A DNA stretch of 36,964 nt from Methanobacteriota archaeon (GCA_002729095.1 PBWC01000041.1:1-36964), one strand, 5' to 3'; shown: positions 28,053 to 36,964, numbered from the stretch's first letter. A program made the numbers and translations. The notes: generated by a model from the sequence alone, not told the origin.

Positions 28053-29258
28053 ATGCTCACTACTGGATGGTCTAGATTTGCACATAAGTTCTCAAATTAT
28101 TACCGCTCTTCGAACATGTGGGTTCCACCTAGGTTAAAACTTAGAGAATGGATGTTCATCCCGTTTGGTAATTCGCCTCCAATAAGACACAAAGGATTCT
28201 CGGATATTGAATCAGTTAGAGAATTCATAGTTGGTAGAGCAATGCACTCATGCTTTTACTCTACAGCATATTGGGAACGTCCTTTTGAACTAAAGATGGC
28301 CGATAAAAATTGGCTCGGTGCTGATTTGATTTTCGATCTTGATGGAGACCATTTGCCAGGAGTTACAGACAGAGATTTCCCAGGAATGTTAGAAGTCATC
28401 AGGGAGCAAGCATGGACTCTTTGGAATGATTATTTGCAGCCGGAATTTGGATTTCAGGAAAAATATTTGCAAGTTACTTTTTCAGGACATCGGGGTTTCC
28501 ACTTGCACTACAGAGACCCAAGTTTACTTCACATAGATTCTGGCGCTAGGCGAGAACTTGTTTCCCATATTAGAGGAGAAGGCGTAGACGTAAAAGGTGG
28601 TCTCGCAAGGTTTCATGATAATTCTTCAACCGGTTGGTCAAATCGAATTAGGGATGGCATGGAAAGCATGGTTGATAAATTACAAAATATTGCCAAGCAA
28701 GGGGATTCATATAAATTACAACTAAATGATCTCCACGAGGGGCTTAAGGCACAGTCAAAACGCGAGGGTCGCAAAACCTCAAAGGGCATAATTTCCATCC
28801 AGAAATTGTGCTCTTTACTAAGCGACGAGCGCAGAAGTAAGAGGTTGTTAGAAGGACATTTTGGCGTACTTGATCGATACGAATCGCTATTTTTGGATTT
28901 ATTAAAAACAGATTCATCTGTAATTCTGGGCTCGGCTGGTGAAACAGACGAAGTAGTCACAATCGATGTTAGAAGACAGATACGCTGGCCAACCTCTCTG
29001 CACGGTAAGTCTGGCTTACGTGTGAGCGAATTCCCATTGGACAGGCTTGACCCAGATGGTTCAAACCCATATAATCCATTAACTGAAGCAGCAGTTTTAG
29101 GTTCATCAGGAAATACCAAGCTAGAAATCATAAAAGATGATTGTATCTTTGAATTTTTTGACAAGAGATTAGAAGTTTCTAGCGGAGATACATTGGAAAT
29201 TCATGATACTGGGGCAACATTCCTTGTTCTAAAAGGGTGGGCTAAAATAATAAATTGA
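28053..29258 (+). CDS. priS: DNA primase small (catalytic) subunit PriS
   Basis: WLGADLIFDLDGDHLPG (catalytic acidic motif), YLQVTFSGHRGFHLHYRDPSLL, SHIRGEGVDV. ORF track start 28035 gives MCCCVIM..., so ATG 28053 is more plausible. Confidence 0.88.
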   Translation: MLTTGWSRFAHKFSNYYRSSNMWVPPRLKLREWMFIPFGNSPPIRHKGFSDIESVREFIVGRAMHSCFYSTAYWERPFELKMADKNWLGADLIFDLDGDHLPGVTDRDFPGMLEVIREQAWTLWNDYLQPEFGFQEKYLQVTFSGHRGFHLHYRDPSLLHIDSGARRELVSHIRGEGVDVKGGLARFHDNSSTGWSNRIRDGMESMVDKLQNIAKQGDSYKLQLNDLHEGLKAQSKREGRKTSKGIISIQKLCSLLSDERRSKRLLEGHFGVLDRYESLFLDLLKTDSSVILGSAGETDEVVTIDVRRQIRWPTSLHGKSGLRVSEFPLDRLDPDGSNPYNPLTEAAVLGSSGNTKLEIIKDDCIFEFFDKRLEVSSGDTLEIHDTGATFLVLKGWAKIIN

Positions 29259-29282
29259 TTTATTGTGATAATTGTTTAATTA

Positions 29283-30320
29283 GTGTTATTTGAGGTCCTT
29301 CTTTCGGTAAGGTTCAAGACTCTACCGCCCTCCACCCTGTCTAGGGTGAGGCGCGTGGGTTTCCGTAAAGGCAAGAAAAAAGGTTCAGACCAATTACCTA
29401 ATCCCACTCTTCCACCTGCTCCTTTACCACCCATGCCTGGAATGCCTTTACCACCTCCCGGAGGGGCTCCTCTACCAGCACCCACAGCGCCTGAATCTGC
29501 TACAGTTCCCGACTTACCAGTCCCTTCCCCTGAAGTACCCGTTCTTGAGTCAAGTGAACCTAATAAGGAATCTTCCGAGGAAGGTTACAATCAATTGTGG
29601 GCTAAAAAATCCGATAAGCCTCTACCTCAAATTTACGGTCACATCGATAGAATATCTAGTGGTGAGGTTGGCTCTTTGCTTGATAGGTATGCCGACCGCT
29701 TTGGACATTCATTAGACAGAGACATAATTGTACTTAGGAAACAAGAGCACGACGATAAATTAGCACAAATCAGAGACGCTCCAATTGTAGAACTAGTCGA
29801 AGACGAGGTTGTTGAGCAATCTCTGGAAGAAAAATTAAAGTCCGTCGAAAGCGAAATTAGAGCTTTAAAACCTTCTTATCAAGAGGCTAAGGCTTCCGGA
29901 GACAGTGAAAAATTATCTGAAATTAGACCTCAACTAGAGTCTCTTATGAACGAAAGAAAGTCCCTAAAGGGTCAGTTAGAAGAACCATTACCTGAATCTG
30001 TAGCCGAAGAGGTCGAAGAATCAACTATCGCTGAGGAATCTACAGACGGGGAGGATATTTTCATACAATTCGTTGCTATTGTTGATGAATTATTAGGTTC
30101 GCATTTACCTGAAGAAGTTGTAGAGGATTTTGTATCCAGTGAAGATTTTTCGGTTTATCAAGCAGTTGGTAGCGATCCATCCACAGCAGATGACGATTTA
30201 AGAGGTCAATTCTTTGCTATTGTCGACTCGCAACTTGCTAACATGAGTGAAGAATCGATTGAGACATTCGTTGCTTCATCAGATTTTGAGATTTACCGAA
30301 CAGTCGGAGAGATGTATTAG
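29283..30320 (+). CDS. Hypothetical protein: proline-rich N-terminus, coiled coil, duplicated C-terminal ~40-aa domain
   Basis: PNPTLPPAPLPPMPGMPLPPPGGAPLPAPT tract; EEKLKSVESEIRALKPSYQEAK helix; two C-terminal repeats. Start is uncertain; GTG 29355 (VGFRKGKKKGSD) is possible. Confidence 0.65.
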   Translation: MLFEVLLSVRFKTLPPSTLSRVRRVGFRKGKKKGSDQLPNPTLPPAPLPPMPGMPLPPPGGAPLPAPTAPESATVPDLPVPSPEVPVLESSEPNKESSEEGYNQLWAKKSDKPLPQIYGHIDRISSGEVGSLLDRYADRFGHSLDRDIIVLRKQEHDDKLAQIRDAPIVELVEDEVVEQSLEEKLKSVESEIRALKPSYQEAKASGDSEKLSEIRPQLESLMNERKSLKGQLEEPLPESVAEEVEESTIAEESTDGEDIFIQFVAIVDELLGSHLPEEVVEDFVSSEDFSVYQAVGSDPSTADDDLRGQFFAIVDSQLANMSEESIETFVASSDFEIYRTVGEMY

Positions 30321-30333
30321 AGAGAGTGAAAAT

Positions 30334-31305
30334 ATGGGATTATTAGACAAAGCAGGTGCAGCCTCCAGTCCAAAAGAAAAACCAGCCGCTAAAGCAAAAG
30401 CAAAAGCAGTAGCTAAAGCTAAGCCAGTTGAAAAAGCAAAAGCAGTAGCTAAAGCTAAGCCAGTTGAAAAAGCAAAAGCAGTTGCGAAAGCTGCAAAGCC
30501 AGTTAAAGAAAAGAAAGAAAAGAAGGAGAAGAAAAAGAGAGCACCTCGCCCGGCTGGACTTCCTGAGGGATTTGAACTTGCAAATAAACTAGATAGAACA
30601 ATGAGCTGGTTCGTTAATTTTGGTTGGAATTTTGGTGTATTAATTGCAGCAATATTCATGATGTTTTCAGACACTAACGTTGTTACCACAATTCTTCTTG
30701 CAGTTTCTTTTGTCATGATGTTAATCAACGTAATTATATTACCAATAAAGACGGGAAGAACACTAGGCCAATTTGTATCAAGAATTAAATACGTCAATAG
30801 CGAAGGCGTAAAGTCAAATCCTATTCAAGGGATGCTTTCTAATTCTGCTGGTATTTTTTCTCTTTTTGGACTAATGGCAGTTATGATGAATTTCCAAAAA
30901 TTAGGTGATAAAGCAGCCGGCGCAGGACCAATTGTCTGGACGGTTATCGGTGCAATTTTCTTGATTATGTGGATTGTTAATTTCCAGTTTTCCAGAGCAA
31001 GTGAATACAAACAAGGGATATATGATTTGATGTTTGGAGCATATCTAGTTAAGCACGTTCCAGCTGATGGTGAATCATCAACTGGATTCTGGGCTAAACT
31101 TGAGAACATGGGTAACTACGGAGACCAGTTTGCTGCCAGAAGAGAAGCAAAGAAAGCTGAACGAGAGCAAAAAGCTGCTGAAGAAGCCGCTAAGGCTGAG
31201 GAAGAAAGTCAGAAAGAGGATGCAGAATCCACGCCTGAAACTAAAGAAGAACCCAAGACTAAATCTAAGTCTAAAGCAAAACCAAAAGCAAAGGCTGACA
31301 AATAG
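30334..31305 (+). CDS. RDD-like membrane protein with K/A-rich N-terminal and charged C-terminal tails
   Basis: MGLLDKAGAASSPKEKPAAKAKAKAVAKAKPVEK...; four hydrophobic helices; KTGRTLGQFVSRIKYVNSEG resembles RDD-family proteins. Confidence 0.65.
   Translation: MGLLDKAGAASSPKEKPAAKAKAKAVAKAKPVEKAKAVAKAKPVEKAKAVAKAAKPVKEKKEKKEKKKRAPRPAGLPEGFELANKLDRTMSWFVNFGWNFGVLIAAIFMMFSDTNVVTTILLAVSFVMMLINVIILPIKTGRTLGQFVSRIKYVNSEGVKSNPIQGMLSNSAGIFSLFGLMAVMMNFQKLGDKAAGAGPIVWTVIGAIFLIMWIVNFQFSRASEYKQGIYDLMFGAYLVKHVPADGESSTGFWAKLENMGNYGDQFAARREAKKAEREQKAAEEAAKAEEESQKEDAESTPETKEEPKTKSKSKAKPKAKADK
30400..30471 (+). repeat. Two exact 36-bp tandem repeats (plus a partial third) encoding AKAVAKAKPVEK
   Basis: gcaaaagcagtagctaaagctaagccagttgaaaaa at 30400-30435 and 30436-30471; a diverged copy starts at 30472. 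Confidence 0.9.
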
Positions 31306-31307
31306 TA

Positions 31308-32303
31308 GTGTTTGTGATGAAACTTCTACACAACCGCTGGATTACTTGCCTTGCGGCTATTTTTCTAACCTGTATAGCAATTTACCTCACAATTCTAAAT
31401 CGTGATAATTTTCTTATAATGAGTCTGTTTTCTTTCTTATCGTCGCTATTATTGTTTAATTCATACTTAGAAACACTTGTCGCTTTAACTTTTATATCAC
31501 CAATAAACCGTAAAGAAAGTTTAGAAGGTGGCGATTGGGTTCAGGGAACAATGGATCATGATGGACCTCAGATTTTTTTTGTCGCTAACTTCAATAAAGT
31601 TAAGTCGCCATTAGTGATAATTATTCACGGATGGAGAAGTGGTTCTAAGTCGATGCTCGGTAGGGCCGAACTATACTTGCAGGAGGGCTTTCATGTGTTG
31701 ATAATGGAGTTACCTGGGCATGGTAGTGCAGAAGGTGTCAGTAAGTGGAATGCTGGATTAGCGACTAGAAATTTTATGCATTTATTTGACAACCTCGGCG
31801 AGGTGTATGACTTAGATTTAATCTCAAAAGTCTATTTGCACGGACATAGTATTGGAGCATTTATTTCACTTAGGTTTTCTAGGGAATCTACTAAATTTAG
31901 CAATTCGGACCTGATTAAAGGATACATCTTAGAATCTCCCATGACATGCTATTCTGAAATTTTCAACGAATCATGTCGCCGATTACATGTTCCGCAATTT
32001 TTGATTGCTAATTATTGGAGTCGATTAAAATTACACTTCAATATTATAAATAGAGAATTTGAACCTATAACTAAAATTGAAGAGGTCGATGTCCCATTTT
32101 GGGGAATTCCCAACAGGCCAACGTTAGTTGTACAGTCAGGTAATGATGAGAGATTAGGGCAAGTACATTACGAGCGACTTGTACAGTCTTTTACAGATAA
32201 GAAATTACTAACGCACTTTCTAATTGACGACTTAACCCATGCTGGAGCAAGAAAAAACGATAATCGAGATCAAATTATTAAAGATTGGTTAAAAAATCAT
32301 TAA
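31308..32303 (+). CDS. Alpha/beta-hydrolase fold protein, N-terminally membrane anchored
   Basis: Two N-terminal hydrophobic segments; VIIIHGWRSGSKSML, MELPGHGSAEG, LHGHSIGAFISLRF nucleophile elbow, DDLTHAGA catalytic His region. Start GTG 31308 or ATG 31317. Confidence 0.8.
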   Translation: MFVMKLLHNRWITCLAAIFLTCIAIYLTILNRDNFLIMSLFSFLSSLLLFNSYLETLVALTFISPINRKESLEGGDWVQGTMDHDGPQIFFVANFNKVKSPLVIIIHGWRSGSKSMLGRAELYLQEGFHVLIMELPGHGSAEGVSKWNAGLATRNFMHLFDNLGEVYDLDLISKVYLHGHSIGAFISLRFSRESTKFSNSDLIKGYILESPMTCYSEIFNESCRRLHVPQFLIANYWSRLKLHFNIINREFEPITKIEEVDVPFWGIPNRPTLVVQSGNDERLGQVHYERLVQSFTDKKLLTHFLIDDLTHAGARKNDNRDQIIKDWLKNH

Positions 32304-33338
32304 TCATTCTTCCTCATTATTATCTGCTTGCTCCCTAGCCAATTCGCGCATGTCATCGACTTCATCAAGTTCATCGACAATTTCCTCTCCAAGTAATGTT
32401 TCCAATACGTCTTCCATAGTCACAATCCCCGAGGTTCCACCAAATTCATCAACTACGACAGCTACTTGTTGTCTCTGCGTCAAGAACATATCCAATGCAC
32501 TGTCCACTGAACTGCTACCATTAATTGACTTGACAGGTTTCTTGAATTCAGAAATTTTCCTATCCCATTCATCTCTACTAGCCGCCATTAAAAGTTCTGA
32601 ACGGATGACAATTCCTGAGACATCATCAATACTTTCTCCGTATACAGGAATTCTAGAGAATCTGATGACTGTATTTTCATCAAGGATTGTTTTTATTGTC
32701 GAATCTTCTTGGAATGATGTTAATACTACTCTAGGAGTCATGACTTCGCCCACACTAATTTCTCTAAGCCGTAGTAGATTATGAATAACGGTTTCTTCGT
32801 CCTCTTCAAGTATTCCTTCTTCTTCTCCCAAATCTGCCAATGCGGCGACATCATCTCTAGTTACCAATGATTGCGAACCCTTAGGCAATATTGCTTTGAG
32901 CCATTGAATTGGCACGATAATTATTGCAAGCGCCGAGGTCATTAGCGACAATATATGGCCGGAAACTGGAGCCAATTGTTTCCAATAAGCAGTTCCGAGA
33001 GTTTTGGGTATTATTTCCGAAAGGAATAGAACGGCTAAAGTCAAAATAACCGACGCGACAGTAAGGGCTTCTTCTCCGTATAGGATTTGAACTTGGGAAC
33101 CTACACCTGCTGCACCCATAGTATGGGCAATCGTATTCAACGTCAATATTGCAGTTAAAGGCCTAACAGCATCATCATCTTTCAGTTTAGACCACATTTT
33201 ACCAATTTTGGATTTTTCCTTTTGCATTACTGCTATGTGAGTGTGGGGCATAGATAGCACTACGGCTTCTAGAATAGAACAGAGAAAAGATACACCGAGA
33301 GCCAGTGTAGCATAGAATATCAGCAATGTGTAGTCCAT
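32304..33338 (-). CDS. CNNM/hemolysin-C-like protein (DUF21 + CBS pair)
   Basis: LCSILEAVVLSMPHTHI, EIIPKTLGTAYW, VGEVMTPRVVLTSFQED, VVVDEFGGTSGIVTMEDVLETLLGEEIVDELDE. Confidence 0.92.
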   Translation of the reverse strand: MDYTLLIFYATLALGVSFLCSILEAVVLSMPHTHIAVMQKEKSKIGKMWSKLKDDDAVRPLTAILTLNTIAHTMGAAGVGSQVQILYGEEALTVASVILTLAVLFLSEIIPKTLGTAYWKQLAPVSGHILSLMTSALAIIIVPIQWLKAILPKGSQSLVTRDDVAALADLGEEEGILEEDEETVIHNLLRLREISVGEVMTPRVVLTSFQEDSTIKTILDENTVIRFSRIPVYGESIDDVSGIVIRSELLMAASRDEWDRKISEFKKPVKSINGSSSVDSALDMFLTQRQQVAVVVDEFGGTSGIVTMEDVLETLLGEEIVDELDEVDDMRELAREQADNNEEE

Positions 33339-33348
33339 ATTTAGTCAA

Positions 33349-33384
33349 CGGCTCCTAGCCGGGCTTGCTCTGTGGTAAAGCAAG
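33349..33384. other. Two tandem hairpin-forming inverted repeats in the CNNM/metG divergent intergenic region
   Basis: CGGCT-cct-AGCCG (33349-33361) and CTTGCT-ctgtggtaa-AGCAAG (33364-33384). Confidence 0.5.
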
Positions 33385-33480
33385 TAGTTATTCAAAATGA
33401 CGCATTAATTTGTTTATTTTTAATTTTACAGGGGTGAAACTCAAGAAGCGGTAGGTTTTGGATGTCACGAAGGGGTTGTC

Positions 33481-35766
33481 ATGTCAAGCGACGAGTCAGA
33501 AAATGTGCTGATTTGTGTTGCATGGCCATATGCTAATGGTCCTCTACACCTTGGTCATGTTGCTGGTTGCTACTTACCTCCAGACATACAAGCACGCTAT
33601 GAAAGGTCTCGAGGTAATCGAGTTTTGATGGTTTCTGGCTCTGACGAACACGGAACGCCGATCACTGTTACTGCAGAACAAGAAGGCGTCTCACCGCAAG
33701 ATATTGTTGACAAATTCCATAAAATTAATTCGGAGGCTCTTATTAATCTCGGGTGTTCATGGCAACCGAATGTCGATCCAAGAGGTATCGAGTATGGTGG
33801 CTCGTTATTCAACAGGACATCTGATGATAGGCATAAAGAAATTGTAAAAAATAATTTTACTAAACTTATGAATGCCGGTCTGTTTGAAAGAAAAACTATG
33901 AAACAATATTATGAAGTTGCAAATGATGGAAATGGTAGATTTCTACCAGATCGATATGTTGAAGGAACATGTCCTACATGTTCTTTTGAAGGTGCGAGAG
34001 GTGACCAGTGCGATGAATGTGGAGCCACATACGAATCGATTGAGCTAATCAATCCTAAATCCAAAATGAATCCAGATGCTGATATAGAAGTTAGAGACAC
34101 CGATCACTTTTTCTATCGTCTTGATTTATTTCAAAATATTTTACAGCAACATGCAGATTCGCAGCAGAAAGTTTGGAAATCTAATGTTAAAGCGATGACA
34201 AAGCAGTGGCTAGATATGGGTCTAAGGCCGAGAGCGGTAACTAGAGACCTGTCTTGGGGAATTCCCCTACCTATGGATGACCAAGTTTGGAAAGGAAAGT
34301 GTGTTTATGTTTGGTTTGAAGCAGTACAAGGATATTCAACCTGTGCACAAATATGGGCCAGTGAATATGCTTTGAATAATGGACACCCTAGAGGCGGGGA
34401 TGCTTGGAAGGATTGGTGGTGCATTGGAGATGATGGCAAAAAACCTAGACATTTATACTTCTTAGGCAAAGACAATATTCCTTTCCATACTGTAATTTGG
34501 CCAGCACTTATCTTAGGACTTAATCACGCCAATAAAGGTAAAACATCTGATGACGAAATCAACTTGCCAGTAGGCGGCGATTTTGCTTTAGAATCTAATG
34601 TTCCAGCAATGGAATATTTAATGTTATCAGGTGGACAATTTTCTAAGTCAAGGAAACATGCTGTTTGGTTGCCCGCATTTTTGGAAAGATTCGATCCTGA
34701 CACGCTGAGATATTATTTATCCATAAATATGCCAGAAAACCATGATACAGATTTCAATTGGCCGGACTTTGTTGAAAAAATCAATAGCGAATTAATTGCT
34801 GCATACGGAAATTTTGTTCATCGAGTTTTGACTTTAGGGGCCAGACTTGAGGATAATCCAAATTCTCCATTGGAGGAATTTGAAGACTTAACTTTAACAA
34901 CCCAATATCAAGCAAAGTTAGAAGATTTGCATCAATCAATAACCAACTCACTAAATAAACACAGATACAAAGAGGCATTGAGATTTGCTATGAATGCTGC
35001 ACAACTCGGTAATCAAATGTTGCAAAATGCAACGCCCTGGAAATATCTTTCTCCGAATGGTGATTCTGAAAATTACGAAGAAGAGAGAAGGAATTCTCTT
35101 GCGTTGCTATCATTTGGCTGGAGAATTGCTAGATACTTGTCAATTACTACTCAACCATTCCTCCCGTTTAGCGCTTCCCGTTTGTGGAATTCATTGGGTC
35201 AAGATGGTGATGTAGCTTTGATAAATTGGAATTCAGCGATTGATTGGAATGTGGATATGACTTGGAATGATAAGAAACCAGAGCCGCTATTCAAGAGGTT
35301 AGATTTAGAGGAAATATTATCTTTTGAAAAAGAATTAGTTGATGATGATAAAGAACTAGAGCAACCTGGGCACGTCGTTAAAGGTGGAAAGAAGAAAAAA
35401 GGTGATAAAAAAATGAAAGAAGTAATAGAAGGTATCGAATATTTAGATTTTGATACATTTATGAAAGTAGATCTTCGAGTTGGAAAGATATCTAAGGTAG
35501 AAGATCACCCTAATGCCGATAAGTTATATGTCGTATATTTAGACGATGGAACAAATAATGGTAGAACTATTTGTGCTGGAATTAAAAAATACTATTCAAT
35601 AGACGAACTTGTAGGAAAATCAGTAGTATTTGTTTCAAATCTCAAACCGCGCCCATTAAGGGGAATTACATCTGAAGGTATGATGCTCGCTGCAGATGAT
35701 GGCGAGGACAATGTTAAATTGATCACAGTAGATGGTAACATAAAGACTGGCTCTCAAGTTCGATAA
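33481..35766 (+). CDS. metG: Methionyl-tRNA synthetase with C-terminal tRNA-binding (EMAPII-like) domain
   Basis: CVAWPYANGPLHLGHVAGCYLPPDIQARYER, CPTCSFEGARGDQCDECG, FLGKDNIPFHTVIWPA, GGQFSKSRKHAVWL; C-terminal FMKVDLRVGKISKVEDHPNADKLYVVYLD...SNLKPRPLRGITSEGMMLAA. Confidence 0.96.
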   Translation: MSSDESENVLICVAWPYANGPLHLGHVAGCYLPPDIQARYERSRGNRVLMVSGSDEHGTPITVTAEQEGVSPQDIVDKFHKINSEALINLGCSWQPNVDPRGIEYGGSLFNRTSDDRHKEIVKNNFTKLMNAGLFERKTMKQYYEVANDGNGRFLPDRYVEGTCPTCSFEGARGDQCDECGATYESIELINPKSKMNPDADIEVRDTDHFFYRLDLFQNILQQHADSQQKVWKSNVKAMTKQWLDMGLRPRAVTRDLSWGIPLPMDDQVWKGKCVYVWFEAVQGYSTCAQIWASEYALNNGHPRGGDAWKDWWCIGDDGKKPRHLYFLGKDNIPFHTVIWPALILGLNHANKGKTSDDEINLPVGGDFALESNVPAMEYLMLSGGQFSKSRKHAVWLPAFLERFDPDTLRYYLSINMPENHDTDFNWPDFVEKINSELIAAYGNFVHRVLTLGARLEDNPNSPLEEFEDLTLTTQYQAKLEDLHQSITNSLNKHRYKEALRFAMNAAQLGNQMLQNATPWKYLSPNGDSENYEEERRNSLALLSFGWRIARYLSITTQPFLPFSASRLWNSLGQDGDVALINWNSAIDWNVDMTWNDKKPEPLFKRLDLEEILSFEKELVDDDKELEQPGHVVKGGKKKKGDKKMKEVIEGIEYLDFDTFMKVDLRVGKISKVEDHPNADKLYVVYLDDGTNNGRTICAGIKKYYSIDELVGKSVVFVSNLKPRPLRGITSEGMMLAADDGEDNVKLITVDGNIKTGSQVR

Positions 35767-36393
35767 TCATTTCAGTCTATCCCTAACTTCCTTAAGTGAT
35801 TCTTTAGATAACAGTCGAGATTTTTCTAGTAAATCTTCAGATTTTTGCGCCAGGTCTCCTACCATCTCAGATGGTAAAGATTGCAAATTAATATCTACAT
35901 TGAATAGTGCACCTTTGGCTGCTGCACTTGCCAAAAGTGAGGCTACTCCAACATCGGATACCGCATTTGCGTTACCTCTTTTTGCCAACTCAGGTAAAAC
36001 GGCCAATAGAGAATATGCCAACTCAGCAGTTTGATATGGAACTAAAGCAGCTTGTAAAGTAGCGTTTCTAATTGCAGTTCTCCTCGATTGAATTTCATCT
36101 TCTGTAGATTTTGGTAACTTGAACGATTCCATCACCGAATCAAATGAATCACTGTCATCCTGCGCAAGTTTCCCCGCTTCCGTGAATATTTTTATTGCAA
36201 GTGATTGGGCATTTTCGGCACACTTCCAACCATCCTTCCACTTATCATTCCCTATTGTCAAATCTGCAACCATACAAGTTAACGCTGCAGCTTGTCCCAA
36301 AGCAACTGCGCTGGCTGTACCCCCTCCGGGAGTAGGAGAGGATGATGCTAGGGCGGATTGAAAATCCCTCAAACTCATCTCCATCCAGTCCAT
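35767..36393 (-). CDS. Formiminotetrahydrofolate cyclodeaminase / cyclohydrolase (FTCD C-domain-like)
   Basis: LRDFQSALASSSPTPGGGTASAVALGQAAALTCMVADLTIG and NANAVSDVGVASLLASAAAKGALFNVDINL. Start ATG 36393 or 36402. Confidence 0.87.
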   Translation of the reverse strand: MDWMEMSLRDFQSALASSSPTPGGGTASAVALGQAAALTCMVADLTIGNDKWKDGWKCAENAQSLAIKIFTEAGKLAQDDSDSFDSVMESFKLPKSTEDEIQSRRTAIRNATLQAALVPYQTAELAYSLLAVLPELAKRGNANAVSDVGVASLLASAAAKGALFNVDINLQSLPSEMVGDLAQKSEDLLEKSRLLSKESLKEVRDRLK

Positions 36394-36394
36394 T

Positions 36395-36964
36395 TTATTC
36401 ATTCCTCCCCAAAGCCCATTCAATAATCCGCTCGTTCGGTTCAAATTTACCCAAATAATCGAGACCCAAGCCTTCTATCGCATAATCAACTAGTTTCGAC
36501 TCGCTTTCATTGTCATCTTCGCTGAACCATTTTCCGGCTTCAGTCATAACCTTCAAAGGGACCAATCCAACAATTTCACTACCAAGAAGGCCCACACCGT
36601 GATCTTCAGCAATCGCTCTGCATGCTTCATATGCTATGTGGAGGGGACATGAATTAATGTCGAGAATATTCATAGAAATTTGACTAATATTATGCGATTC
36701 CAAAGTTACTCCCATACCTTGAACTTTATCTAACATGCCTGGAATCCTAGTCTTTTTTCCATTTCTTTTGATTAATCTCCCCGAACTTCTAACTGTCGAG
36801 CCAATTATTTTCGATATTTTTGCATCGACCTCATTGACATTGACATTGTATGCAATTAAAATATCTCTTGAACCAATTGTTATACCGCCAGATTTTGCAA
36901 CAATTTCATCCCATTCTTTAGGACCAAAATCTGGATATCTAGTATTCTCATCATGTGATGTTTC
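36395..36964 (-). CDS. Glutamate formiminotransferase (partial; 5' end beyond window)
   Basis: The reading frame stays open to the window edge: ETSHDENTRYPDFGPKEWDEIVAKSGGITIGSRDILIAYNVNVNEVDAKISKIIG...GMGVTLESHNISQISMNILD. The ORF track lists only the M-initiated segment to 36736. Confidence 0.85.
   Translation of the reverse strand, partial: ETSHDENTRYPDFGPKEWDEIVAKSGGITIGSRDILIAYNVNVNEVDAKISKIIGSTVRSSGRLIKRNGKKTRIPGMLDKVQGMGVTLESHNISQISMNILDINSCPLHIAYEACRAIAEDHGVGLLGSEIVGLVPLKVMTEAGKWFSEDDNESESKLVDYAIEGLGLDYLGKFEPNERIIEWALGRNE

Noticed and set aside
29310-29340. tRNA T-arm-like string GGTTCAAGACTC...CCACC between priS and the next gene
   Set aside because: T-stem pairs poorly and no matching 5' acceptor or anticodon arm is present upstream; not a tRNA.
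29333-29348. CACCCT-gtct-AGGGTG inverted repeat
   Set aside because: Short 6-bp stem with no T-run after it, within the likely 5' region of the next gene; too weak to call a terminator.
30279-30797. 172-aa minus-strand ORF
   Set aside because: Antisense shadow of the K/A-rich RDD-like gene.

Overview
The window looks like a gene-dense, AT-rich archaeal chromosome segment. Archaeal-type ProRS, SRP54, the primase small subunit and MetRS suggest a euryarchaeal or Thermoplasmatota-like (marine group type) genome; this is inference and no search was run. I saw no mobile elements, CRISPR arrays, rRNA or tRNA. Recognisable content: TrkH/TrkA K+ uptake; a zinc-ribbon/TM/transglutaminase-like protein; an ArsA/Get3-family ATPase with an apparent C-terminal HSP20-like domain, next to SRP54; an EAR-repeat helical protein; ProRS; transaldolase; split transketolase; an arylsulfotransferase-like protein with five 36-aa TSP3-type repeats; an OPT transporter; a PMR1-like P-type ATPase; futalosine-pathway menaquinone genes mqnE, mqnA and mqnD; a WD40/TSP3 membrane protein; PriS; a CNNM/CBS protein; MetRS; and separate formiminotransferase and cyclodeaminase genes. 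The most striking item is a 160-aa HEAT-repeat protein at 27270-27752. It looks like one half of eukaryotic deoxyhypusine hydroxylase (DOHH), with two HE motifs 33 residues apart, and would have to dimerise to form the usual four-HE di-iron centre. Also notable: all five convergent gene junctions have stop codons that overlap or abut (-4, +1, -4, 0, 0 bp).
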